From: Amoebophrya sp. A120
Taxonomy: Eukaryota > Sar > Dinophyceae > Syndiniales > Amoebophryaceae
Direction of reading: 5' to 3'
Assembly: GCA_905178155.1 (NCBI GenBank)
Contig: CAJINV010000002.1
Coordinates: 9,742,931-9,806,930, forward strand
Length of the DNA: 64,000 bases
Below are positions 47,031 through 57,207 of this stretch, in pieces. The number at the start of each line of letters is the position of its first letter. The stretch's first letter is position 1. The notes beneath the pieces are model-generated. The model was not told the DNA's origin. It saw only the letters and a program-made list of their open reading frames with translations, and did no database searches. The translations under genes were made by a program, and so were the position numbers.

Positions 47031-49591
47031 ACCCGTTATTTCTATAGCTTTTGATTATGCGCAGGAGAAAAGGAAAAGGACAAACAAGATCCAGACAATC
47101 AGATTATGCACGCCCCGACATTAGTCTTTCCAATAGAACGTAAGCCCACCGTCGAGATCTGCGACACTGACAATCTGCAAGGAGCCGATCCACGAGGAAG
47201 TTCAAGTTCAAGAAGAAGCTATCAAAAAAAGCCGAAGTGACAAAATGTTTGGTCCGGATAGCGCAGAAGGTGAAATTGGATTTTGATCTAGTAAAATTGG
47301 GAATCGATCGTAGGCAAATTATGTTGAAGTTGGCTTGGATCCGAAATTTGTCCGTTCATATTTTTTGCTGCCTCACCACTGTGTTTCCATTTCCATCAAT
47401 CTTCCATTTTCACTTTTACACCAAACCACATACAGGGCCAGAATGTGCTACGGTCAGATCCTTCTGGTTCTTACCGCGATGATGACAACTCTTTGTAGGC
47501 TCTTCGCTGCAGGAAGGATTCACATCTTGATGAAGACTCTTGCCGAGGCCCGCTTTTCCTTGTTACCGAGGCTTCTGAGCGCGGACAAAGAACCAGATAC
47601 TTCGGATCCACCCCTTCAGCTCCGAGCGAGGAGCTGGGGGTACTACAGTTTTTTCGAGTTTTGATAAGGCTAAGAAAAGTACTTGTACTTTCCGTGCAGA
47701 CATACTTACTCGGGCTTTGACCCCTTATTTTATTCAAAGATGGCCATATTCCGACGGCGGCGTGCGGATGAAGCCGTGCTTGTGATACGATTACGTGTCC
47801 CCGCGCAAAGTACACCCTGGCGTAGAGCGGTGCATACGACAAGACCTCCGCGCGGCACTCGCCTGTTCGATCAAGGGACGGAGCGGGATGCGGGCCACAA
47901 TTTGTGGGCGTCGCAAACCCTCTTCTTCACGACCAACGACGTGCACTAGTGATTACCGAGAATCGGTTGCAGACTGACCCCTGTCTCATTCTTCTCGTAC
48001 GTGCACCTCCACGTCGGATTTATTTTGCGAGCCCAGGCACTACTTCCAGTGCCATCACAACGGCACAGCGATACCTGCAAGCTAAGGTGTGTTGCTTCTG
48101 CAGATGCGCGGAGCCTACGAACAAGTGTCAGTCCCCTATTTCAATGGTGAGGAGAAGTGTAGCTCATGTGCAATTTGGGCAGCGGTGCGATGCGCTCAGC
48201 ACGAAGTGAGGAACTCGTATTGGATTTTTGAATATGTATCCCCCGTCCGCGACGAGGTGAGGCGATAAACACTCTGTCACTGGTGTACGACTATTTTGTG
48301 TTTTCTGAACAAGCAAAAGGAAACGAAGAAGTGAGATACAAAGTATTGCTCGGCCTGATTCTGAGTTTCCCAAAGCGGCGTTGCCCTTGTTGCGCGACGG
48401 TTCACCGATGGCCTCAGTCTGACACGTTAACTGTTCCTCCTAAGCGTCTACATGCATTGCGAAAAAACACGAAGAACGACCACCAACAGCTCGCTGCTCA
48501 CAACGGGTGGTATCCACAGATCTGCGTAGTAACTTTCCGGCTAGACTGCTTTTCCTCAGTCTTTCCGTTATACAACTACGCTACAAGAACAACTTGGCAC
48601 CTGGCTTGCACCGCGTTGCGCTCTCCTCTGTGGAATCGCGACTTGCAAGTTGCGTCGAACATTTCGCGATAGAAAATTTATCTCACGCACTTTCCTGGCA
48701 GACAATGACAAATCTTATCGTGCGAGGGGGCGTATAGTTCTGTGTCTGTTGAAGAAAAAGATGCGCAGGAACGAATCGTGCGTGCTGGTGCAGCCTCTAT
48801 CTGTCGTTGATCTTTTTTGTGTCCATTTCCTTCGTTTGAAGGTCACGCTATCTGTTGCCTGGTACCGAGAGACCGCTCTCCGATGTGCATGCTTGCTTCC
48901 CTAAGATGTCGAAGTCTCGGTTTTCATTTCGTTGGATTATCTGGAAAGTATCTACTGATCATCTTCAAAGTGCGACGTAGGGCCGTTGGTTCGGCAAGGT
49001 AGCTTCCCGCTGTAAACAGAAACCAAACCCCCCGCAAGAGCCGAAGAATTGATTTCTTTGTATAGTAGTCTGCGAAGCGTAAGCGTTACCAGCATGTCCT
49101 CTTCTTTCGGTTGGGCTCTTAGCCGCAAAACTCGCAACAGACTTCAGTCGCGGCGAGGCACGTGAGCAGGGCCAGAAAATGACACAACGCTTCTGGGTCT
49201 AGTCGCGAACACGCGTTGCACGATTTCCTGTGGGTGCGACGAGACGTACACTGGTGGCAATACTTGGAGCCTGGCTCGTGCTTCAGGCACACCCCGTCAA
49301 AAACGGGATCGACGCTCTCTGTCCGGCAGCTTGAGCGTTGCTTCCGCTGCAACGGGTGGCAGTTCCGTCACAAGAAAAGAGTTGCAGAGGGCTGCATTAC
49401 GTGTGACTGCGACGTGGGTCTCCCGGAGGTCGGGCCAGCTGCGTCTTAAACCGAGGGAAGCGTTGCGAGGCCGCGGGTACTACTCGGTACCAGGACGGTG
49501 GCACGGTTATTGGTGGTGCTTCAGCCACTTCTTCGCAGCAGGTCGCTGAAGGTGAGCAGGGGGAAGCAGCTTTGGGTTCTTGTGGCGGCCG
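47031..49591. other. Long region without a confident gene
   Basis: Several ORFs of 60-130 codons on both strands lack recognisable domains. The Cys-rich minus-strand ORF 49119-49352 and the Arg-rich plus-strand ORF 47683-47949 are the most protein-like, but neither has supporting context. Some may be exons of a gene I cannot assemble. Confidence 0.35.
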
Positions 49592-52391
49592 ATGACCATG
49601 ATGATCGGCCAGACCCCAGCGGCTACGGGGGACGCTCCGAAGCAGGATGAAACTACGCCCGCTGTCACTGGTGTCCCTGTTGGGGGCCTCATACCACCAG
49701 ACACAGTCGCTCCTGCGAGGCCTGCGGACCAGGTTTGTTTGCTTCTTCTTGCACACTTATGTTCTAGACTGACATTGTGGAGAGAATATTGTTGTTCGTA
49801 CCATAACTGCAAATGCAATGAACTTGTTCTGCGATTGTGATCTCGAAACACCAGATCGTGGTCGAACTCGAAGACATTGAGCTTGAATCCAAGCGGGTCA
49901 ACCCCGGGGACGGCGACACTGAGAAAGCGCTGTCGTCCAGCGAGCCAGTGGCGCTCCAGCCTCCAGGTGCTGGGTTAGAGGAAATAGGAGGCAGCGCGCC
50001 CAGTAACAAACCGCCAGAACCCGAGCCAGAAGACGATACCGTGATGCTCCACGAAGTTTGGCCGGCGCAAAACAAGTTTTTCTGCCGCGGGCACTGCATG
50101 ACGGTACGGCTACTATCGGGATTTTGGTTCTCGAGATTCTTCTTGATCATTTGAATTACCTGCCGTGAAGAGTGTATGGTAGGAACAATCGTGCTTGCTG
50201 CTAGGTTCATGAAAACCACACAATTTTGTTCCAGGCAAAAGAAACGGAGACATTTTCCTTTGTGGAGGCGTGCTGTGACCTTCTGTCGCTTTGCTTCCCA
50301 TGTTGCACGATATGTAACCCCGAGGCGTGGATAAATGCTAGGGACGAGCCGGATCCGGTAAGAATGTGATGCTTCGTTTTCGCGCTCCTTGATTGCACAA
50401 TCATGTAGGAGGATGCAGAGCGCATTCCCATTCTCATTCATAGTATGGGCAGTGCTCCTAAGCGCAGCACCGCCAGTGACTACCAAACCAACGCAAAATC
50501 TCGCAGATCAAGACATTTTCGAGTGCGCATATCTGTGCCTGGATGTCGCTGGTTCTTCCGCTCACCTTCTTCTGCCTCTTCACATTTCTCGAACTAGTAT
50601 CGCGGTGAATCTCATCTCTGTTGTCGCTCGAACTTTTGCAGGTGACTCTTTGCATGATCCATTCATCCGCTTAGGGTTGTCATCCAGCTCTCATTTCTTC
50701 TCATAGTCAGAACAGATCTTCTGGCACACAGATGAGTTTCGCACATGAATACTAGGAGGCGAGCGAGGATTTTGCAAAAGTAGTTGCGGTAATGGCAGTG
50801 ACGTGTGGGGCCTCAGCGATAATGTGTCTGTCACTTGCCAGCTGCTCAGATCCGGGCATAATACCACGGAGGGAGGTGATTCTGGCGTGCGACGGTATGA
50901 TAAAACATGCTTGACCTGTAAGTACGTACACCCATTTCCGTATGAAAAGTGCATAATGGATGAGAAGATAGTGCGCAGATGATTTTCCTGGTTGTCATGT
51001 TTCGCGCCTTTCCACCGGCACGACATGAGGGCTAAGTAACAGCGACAATATCTGTCAGGCCTCCGTGAGAAGCTCACCGAGGTGCTCGGCTACGACTTGC
51101 TCAACGGTGACGGAAACATCGTCCGTTCCAACGTGCCTCCCGAGTTGCGAAAAAAGGGGTGCTCCTGGTGCAGCACCTGCCGCATCATCAAGCCGCCACG
51201 CGCGAGTCACTGCTTATCAAGTGTAAAAATGTCTGGGTCTGGAAGAATTCATGTTTGTCATGCTTGTCTGGCATGACTCTTAAATCTGTCATGCACGTTA
51301 CCCAAGAGCTACGCTTTTCTGTGATGCAGAGCCGCAGTTTGTCATGCCGAATAGGCAACACCTAGGAGCTCAGAAACTTGTCATGCTGAGCCAGCATTCG
51401 TAGCCTCATCATGAGACGCCGCCCAGCATTACAAGTTTCCAGACCCAGACATTTTTGCATTTCATACTGCTCGAACTGCGACAATTGCGTCCTGCGGTTT
51501 GACCACCACTGCCCCTTCATCAACAATTGTGTATCAAATGTAAAAATGTCTGGGTCTGGAAGAATCTAAACTTGTGATGCTGTCTCTGGATTCGAAAAAG
51601 ATTTGTATTGCGTGACCAGTAAAAGGAGGAGACTTTGTGCTCCGCGGAGATGGCATTTGTCATGCGGCATAGGTATGAGGAAGCGCTCTAAAAATCAGTG
51701 ATGCTACGGCATGCATCACAGACATCATGGGTCATGGAAAATATGCATGACAAATCTAAAAATCTTCCAGACCCAGACATTGTTACACTTGATATTGTGT
51801 CGGCCAGCGCAACTACCGCTATTTTATGGGATTTTTGCTCTCCATCGTCATGCTGGGCTTGCTTGTAATACCGAGCATGATCTGGATGTTGTTCGGGGGA
51901 AAACCCGAGGCGAGCCATAACGAGTGGTGGAATAATAACAGGAAGGATTTTCCGGTCTGGTTCTTTCTGCTCGTGTTTCTCTTCGCAATACTAGCGGCGG
52001 TGCTCGCGATCCTGGTTGGGCTGCTATGCGGGTAAGAGATTTTATGGGATGAGGGTATGTCGCGAACAAGAATCAATATGATCCTGGGTCTGTGCTGCAG
52101 TAAAACGAATAAAGCTACGTTCAATTCTAACAATGCTGATGCATAAGAATGCGCATGCAGAAGATGTTCGGTGCCGCAATCCGTAGCACACTCGAAAAAC
52201 AATACTTGACAAGGTACCATGTGTACCTTTCCTACAATGGGATTACAACGAAGGAGCACTGGCGAGGCACGCACGAACTAGCGAAAAACAAGCTCCGCAC
52301 AATACGAGACGGCGCGGGGCCGCGTCTGTATAACCCGCGGCAGCGGATTGATCCAAATAAGTGGAAGGAGCTGAGCGACTTGTATGGGTAA
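49592..52391 (+). CDS. zDHHC-type protein S-palmitoyltransferase
   Basis: Supported exons are 49592-49732, 49855-50103, 50235-50357, 50419-50475, 50507-about 50604, about 51060-51214, 51472-51531, 51800-52031 and 52148-52391. The order fits the family: a Cys-containing [11 protein letters not shown] segment before the membrane part, TM1 ([18 protein letters not shown]), TM2 ([17 protein letters not shown]), the cysteine-rich domain [20 protein letters not shown] followed by [19 protein letters not shown] (catalytic DHHC), TM3 and TM4 ([40 protein letters not shown]), and a TTKEHWRG motif equivalent to TTxE. The enzyme transfers palmitate from acyl-CoA to protein cysteines in endomembranes. 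Exon joins between 50604 and 51060 are unresolved, and the start codon rests on a two-exon N-terminus. Confidence 0.85.
50476..50506 (+). other. Candidate 31-nt GT-AG mini-intron between TM1 and TM2
   Basis: Runs from gtgactaccaaacc to aatctcgcag. Both sides are phase 0, and splicing joins the TM1 text VLLSAAPP to [20 protein letters not shown], which leads into TM2. Reading through instead gives hydrophilic then broken text. Confidence 0.55.
51215..51466. mobile_element. Introner element, family I (252 bp) in the DHHC cysteine-rich domain
   Basis: Ends TATCAAGTGTAAAAATGTCT and ...ACATTTTTGCATTTCATA. The TSD is ctgct (51210-51214, 51467-51471). Excision joins RASHC to SNCDNCV, giving the family's invariant spacing of zinc ligands. 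Confidence 0.95.
51532..51794. mobile_element. Introner element, family I (263 bp) next to the DHHC motif
   Basis: Ends TATCAAATGTAAAAATGTCT and ...ACATTGTTACACTTGATA. The TSD is ttgtg (51527-51531, 51795-51799). Excision rejoins [10 protein letters not shown] to GQRNYRYF, the canonical family text. Only a 60-bp exon separates it from the previous introner. Confidence 0.95.
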
Positions 52392-54065
52392 CAAGGACAG
52401 GCGCTGACTTTCCCGCAGCTACCGAATGGGGAAAAAAAAGCCATTCGCCAGTACCAGACTGCTAATTTTGAATGTTGGCCACGCATCATGTAATGCAAGG
52501 TGTATGTGTCTGTGTCCTGTTCCTGCTCAACGATTAAGCGTTACGATTACTCCTCTCCAGTTTACAGTTTAACTACTAGAATCGCAAAAGTAACAATTCT
52601 TACACGTACCACAGAACAATAATAGCAAATACGAGTATTACAAACTCCAATTTACAGTTTAACTTTTAGAATCGCAAAAAAGTAGCACGATGTAGCGCGC
52701 GATGGTCCAAAGAAGACTCCGCCGTGTCGAAGCCATGAATCTAGGAATTATTCAAGTAGCAAAACACTTCGTGATCTCACGAAAAAACACAAGTTGTATC
52801 AAAATAGCAGAAGATCATCGTGACTGCGAGTCCGATTGTCAATCGAAGTTCAGGAGCCATACGTTAGATTTTTTCAGAGGTTGGATTTTTTACACGAGCT
52901 TCAGCAACGGAGTCGTCTTTTCTTCTATCATTTTTCACGCTGTCTATTCGTGCTCCTGCGCTGGCGCTTGCATTCCGAGACATGCGCGGAGAAAGGAAGG
53001 TTATGCGCAAGCAAAAGGCCCCCGGCAAAGATCCTTCCGGATAGCGGAGCGCCCGTGGCGGCGAGCTCGCAGTCTTTGGCGGGAACAAGCGATAGTGTGA
53101 AGGGAGAAGCAAAGTGGCGGAGTTAAGCGGTACAGACGGGTGGCCCAGGTGTCGCTGCAATGAATAGGATCGATAGAGCTGACATAGTAGTGTTGGCTTC
53201 ACTATTCGTACTACAGCGCCCTTTTTTTTCTACGCGCAATTTTTGTTAAGAAATGCACATGCATCGGGTGAATGAAAAACTTAAACTCCGCCCATTTCTG
53301 TATTGTAACAAGCCTCGGCAATACAACTAATTGAATCGAGTTTCGAGTATCACGGGCCTATGTATTGTTGGTTGTGCTCATGCTTCCCCGGCCTAGAAGA
53401 AAACGAAAATATTGTAGCAGTCGCAAATGAACTAGGGGTAAATGCAGTTGGAATTCGAAGGAAAATGAATATAGCCCGAGGACTCGTGTTAGACACATCA
53501 GAAGCGAGCTCAGGGTACATGATTTTTTCACGCATTGTAAAATTATCGGCTTCGCTGTGGGCTTTTACCCAACTGACCAGCAACAAGTTTTGTAATTCCC
53601 TTCCGAACAACTCACGCTCTGTGTCTGAACGCGCAAAATTGGAATTTTTACTACAACTTCCTGTACAAGAATCTGAACAGAGCATGCTGATGCAAGGAAA
53701 TGCAGCCGGAGATTTGGATTTCACGGGCTCAAATATTGGTCTGCAAAAGACCACGAGAAAGCCCTGCATCGAGCCGCAGGCGCAGCTCGGATGAACATAA
53801 GTTGTTGATGCGTTCGTGCACAGTCTTGATATCTTGTCGACTCTTTCTTCATCGACACTTTCTACGTGACAAAGAACGATCTTTCCATGCATTCACAGGT
53901 GAAGTGGCAATTTTTTTTATGGATGATTTTCGGGTGCGTTTGCCTGCTCCGTATTTGAGTTTCTTTTATGTACAGCCGCCCGGTATCTCGCACGACTGTC
54001 ATTAATTTGCTGCTAGCTTTTTCTTTCCTAACAGCGTAATCTGCGGCTCGACACGAGAACCAAAA
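52392..54065. other. Region without a confident gene
   Basis: Contains a short direct repeat (ttacagtttaacttctagaatcgc-like words at about 52560 and 52650) and a plus-strand ORF 53360-53794 (144 codons, NIVAVANELGVNAVGIRRKM) opposed by an equally long minus-strand ORF. Neither can be preferred. Confidence 0.35.
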
Positions 54066-55185
54066 ATGCAAGACAAGGCGACCACAACAAATTCGCATGG
54101 CAGTGTGGAGAACGAAGACAAGTCTCTTCCACGTGTTTTCGTTCGTCAGCTGCAGGAACGGGATAACGAGGTCGTACGGCAAATTTGGTCCGAAGCGATG
54201 CTTAGTCACGGATTGCAGCAGGCACGGGAATTTGTGGAAAAACGATACGACGACCCGACAGACATGGGTAACGCCTTTGCAAGTTTTCTCGGGGAACGCA
54301 AGAATTTCTGGGTAGCGGTTTCTTTAGAAGAGTATCTTCAAGACACTGCAGGCACGACGACAGGCACGACCAGCGCAGCAAAAATTGATCCTGGAGGACG
54401 AGATCTTGCTCATGAAGGTGAAAAAGTAATCGGCTGTGTGGGCGGCTTGTTCCGCGACACAGATGATCTTCGGAGATTTTGCCCGCATGGAAAGGAGTAT
54501 TTGAAGCGAGATCCGGGGGACGAAGTCCCGCTGTGGCAAGAACCTTTGGGGATTCCAGACAGCGCAAGGTCTTCGACAAGTCGCGGTGCAGTTATGGCGC
54601 TCTCAACTGTTACATTCTCAACTGTTACATGAATTCGTCATGCAGAACTACCATCAAGATTCACACTGAGAAGCTGCTGCGCATGACAAATTTGCGAAGG
54701 GCTAAACAGCACCTAAATCTGTGCGAAACTTGCAATGCTAGAAGTGCAACCTCTCCCCTTTCGCTTTTGCAATTCTTGCATCACAAATTCATGTAACAGT
54801 TGAGAATGTAACATTTGAGAACGCCATAGCAGTGGAGCTAGTCCGGATGGCGGTGGCGCCGGAGTACCGGGGGAGGATGGTGGTGGAAGTGGGCCAGAGT
54901 TTAGCTTCGAGGGAAAATGAACGAGAACACGACACGCAGCCTGTGCGCGTCACAAAAGTCGCCCAGCTGCTAGCCGAGCAAGTCGCCCGCTACGCTCAGG
55001 CCGATCTGCAGTCGGAGTTTGTGGTGTTGAGCACGGCATCTGCCATGAAGCAGGCGGTGCGGGCCTATGAAAAACTGGGTTTTCAAGGACGGCTGCTGGT
55101 TGAGAACGTCGCTTTCAGTGCCCGGTGTGAGGACTTGCTCCGGCAAGCGAATCAGAATAGAGAAGCATTTCTTGAAGTTGGTTAG
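54066..55185 (+). CDS. GNAT-family N-acetyltransferase (292 aa)
   Basis: Exons 54066-54592 and 54834-55185 sum to 879 nt. The second exon holds the GNAT core: strand plus motif A start (VELVRMAVAPEYRG), a helix VTKVAQLLAEQVARYAQ, and the late AYEKLGFQ motif that closes the acetyl-CoA site. In usual members RGxGxG follows PxYRG directly. Here about 26 residues (MVVEVGQSLASRENEREHD and onward) separate PEYRG from the helix. This would remodel the pyrophosphate loop, or marks a mis-assigned intron. The substrate cannot be inferred. The N-terminal exon has the expected FVRQLQERDNEVVRQIW opening. Confidence 0.75.
54593..54828. mobile_element. Introner element with long TIRs (236 bp)
   Basis: Ends TATGGCGCTCTCAACTGTTA and ...TAACATTTGAGAACGCCATA; the TIR extends to about 46 bp and contains a tandem TCTCAACTGTTACA. 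The TSD is gcagt (54588-54592, 54829-54833). Excision gives SRGAVELVRMAVAPEY. Confidence 0.9.
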
Positions 55186-55697
55186 TTGCGGCGCTGCGAG
55201 AGGCCTCGTGGTGTCCAAGAAGTGAGTGTCGCCATGCTGATTCTCGTCCTATTCTTCGCGGAATTTGAGGTACTTTTGCATGTAATTTTTTGGCCTCGAG
55301 GTTGGTGGTTTAGGGTTAAGGGAGGCAGCAAAGAAAGTCGATCTTTGTGATGGAAAAAAATAATTAGTACGGACAGTGATCAAGCTGCGAAAGCGATCTA
55401 AGCAACGAGAATAAGAAACTCGTGCCCTACCGGAGCTACAGTACATTTTTGATAGAACTAGACAAGATCGTCGGCCCACAACGCAACCAGAGAAAGTTGT
55501 CAACACAGTTTCTTGTTTCAATTTACTTCGTAGCTCTGTCTACTAACCAGTTACAGTTTTAAACTTCGCCTCTTGATCTTATCTACTCGCACTGACACCA
55601 GTGCATTTTCTTAGTCCAGCATCATATTGCGTTTGTTTGATTATTGTATACGTTTCCTTCCGCTCGCACTCGCATTTCTAACACCCACACCCATAAA
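55186..55697. other. Intergenic region
   Basis: Contains the flanks of the acetyltransferase and the next gene. No feature recognised. Confidence 0.4.
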
Positions 55698-56456
55698 ATG
55701 TTGAAAAGTCAAGAACCCTCGGAACATGCGTGCTCGTCGGCTCCTCACCCCATTCTCCAGGAACTCCAAGAGCTCCCGTGGATTCCGGTCGAAGGATTCG
55801 AATCTGTTCCGGTAAAAGTGCGTGTATGGCGGAAATCGGTCCCGAAGTCACAGTCGTGGTGTTACATACCCCTGATTGCTTCGGCGCTTGGAAAGTTGCA
55901 CCAGTTTGAGCACACGCACGCACCGAAAAAAGGCGGCAATCAGTCGTCGGCCAGCAGCTCGACCTCGAAGGGGAAAGGCAAAAAGGGACGAGGAGGCAAG
56001 AACAGAATGTATGGCGATTCTACTGAAAGTGCACCCGATGCAACGCGAGACGAGGCACTGTCCGCGCCACAGCAGGGAGTACTAGACCACGAGGAAATAC
56101 CACAATTTGGTCACCGGTTCTCCACCGCGAATGACATCAGCGCTGCACAACCCTTTTGGCGGAGTATGTTCAGTCAGTGGGACGCCTGGGTCACCGACTT
56201 ACGCAGTGGCATTGCACGAAAGCACGGGAACGTGGAGAATTGTCGAATTTTCGCCAACTGCAAAATCACACCCAAGTCGTGGACCACACCGCTAGTCATG
56301 ACCAAGCCAAAAGATTTCGGTGTGCTGCCCCACCCGACGGCACGGCAACAAGAAGGCATCCTGGAGGAGTGTCTGAGCCCCCAGTTTCTGGTCGAGATCT
56401 ACGCCAGTATCGGCTTTATCAGTGCCCAGTGCGAGGGAGGAGGAGGTGCAGCGTAG
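55698..56456 (+). CDS. Uncharacterised protein (252 aa)
   Basis: Single-exon frame from ATG in a favourable context (cataaaATGttg). N-terminal segment LQELQELPWIPVEGFESVPV followed by a Trp/Tyr-containing block (KVRVWRKSVPKSQSWCYIPL), a basic Gly-Lys-rich linker (KGKGKKGRGGKN), and a C-terminal part with QPFWRSMFSQWDAWVTDLRS and ENCRIFANCKITPKSW. No family recognised. It lies about 750 bp upstream of MSH2 on the same strand, with no sign that the two are joined. Confidence 0.6.
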   Translation: MLKSQEPSEHACSSAPHPILQELQELPWIPVEGFESVPVKVRVWRKSVPKSQSWCYIPLIASALGKLHQFEHTHAPKKGGNQSSASSSTSKGKGKKGRGGKNRMYGDSTESAPDATRDEALSAPQQGVLDHEEIPQFGHRFSTANDISAAQPFWRSMFSQWDAWVTDLRSGIARKHGNVENCRIFANCKITPKSWTTPLVMTKPKDFGVLPHPTARQQEGILEECLSPQFLVEIYASIGFISAQCEGGGGAA

Positions 56457-57207
56457 CGGCAACGGCCACGACCTGCTGCGTATACTCCGAACGAAAGTTG
56501 CTCGTCGTCGTCGTTTTCGAATTTTATGAAAATGAATGTAACAAGTAGCGTTTCACCCGCATGGCATTGACCTTGCATCAGTTGTTGTAGCCCAACGAGT
56601 TAGAGGGTACGAACCCCGAAGCTGATGCTTTGCCGCCAAACAGATGCTCATTGTTTTGTACAATCGAAAATATGGTGCTGATTCATCGATTCCCGCCCAA
56701 CCGCTGTTCTTGTGCGCTTACAACTTGTTAGTTGCTACGAAATGCAAATGGATTTGGGCCCTTCTGTTGTGTGCACGTCAAGTGCTAAACATGTTTCTCT
56801 TTTGGGCTACCTCCTGCGGCAATACAGAATTGCTACGCCACAAAATTATCTTGTGAGTGCCGATCAAATACAAAACATTTTGTTTGATGTGCATGTGGTG
56901 TCATTTTGTTTCTGAAGAGTGGCTCAGCTGCCTAAGCGGCTCTTTTTTTCTTCGGCACTTCTTTCCAGTCATGCTCCTCTGAAGATTTTTGAAGTTCTTG
57001 ATGAAGAGATTCTTTCTGCGAAAACTTGACATAAGTCCCTCTTAAGTAGTCGTGAAAGCTGCAGTTGTATCCACCTTCCTCATCAAAGCACCACTGTCTC
57101 TTGATGTAAGTACTACATGCAAGTACGCGTTTTGCGTAAAGACATAGAGCAGTAGAAACGAGCAATATGCAGCCCTTGTAGCGAAAGAACCCACTACAGC
57201 TTCGAGA
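56457..57207. other. Intergenic region upstream of MSH2
   Basis: No exon resembling a MutS mismatch-binding domain is visible here. Only short ORFs (for example 56644-56856) without motifs. Confidence 0.45.

Noticed and set aside
49119-49352. Cys-rich minus-strand ORF that resembles a zinc-finger (CHQC, CNAC, CCEFCG)
   Set aside because: No fixed zinc-ligand spacing of a known family and no neighbouring exon; a plus-strand ORF of equal length overlaps it.
53350-53892. Overlapping 144-codon plus and 180-codon minus ORFs
   Set aside because: Neither shows a domain, a good start context or a paralogue, so I could not choose between them.
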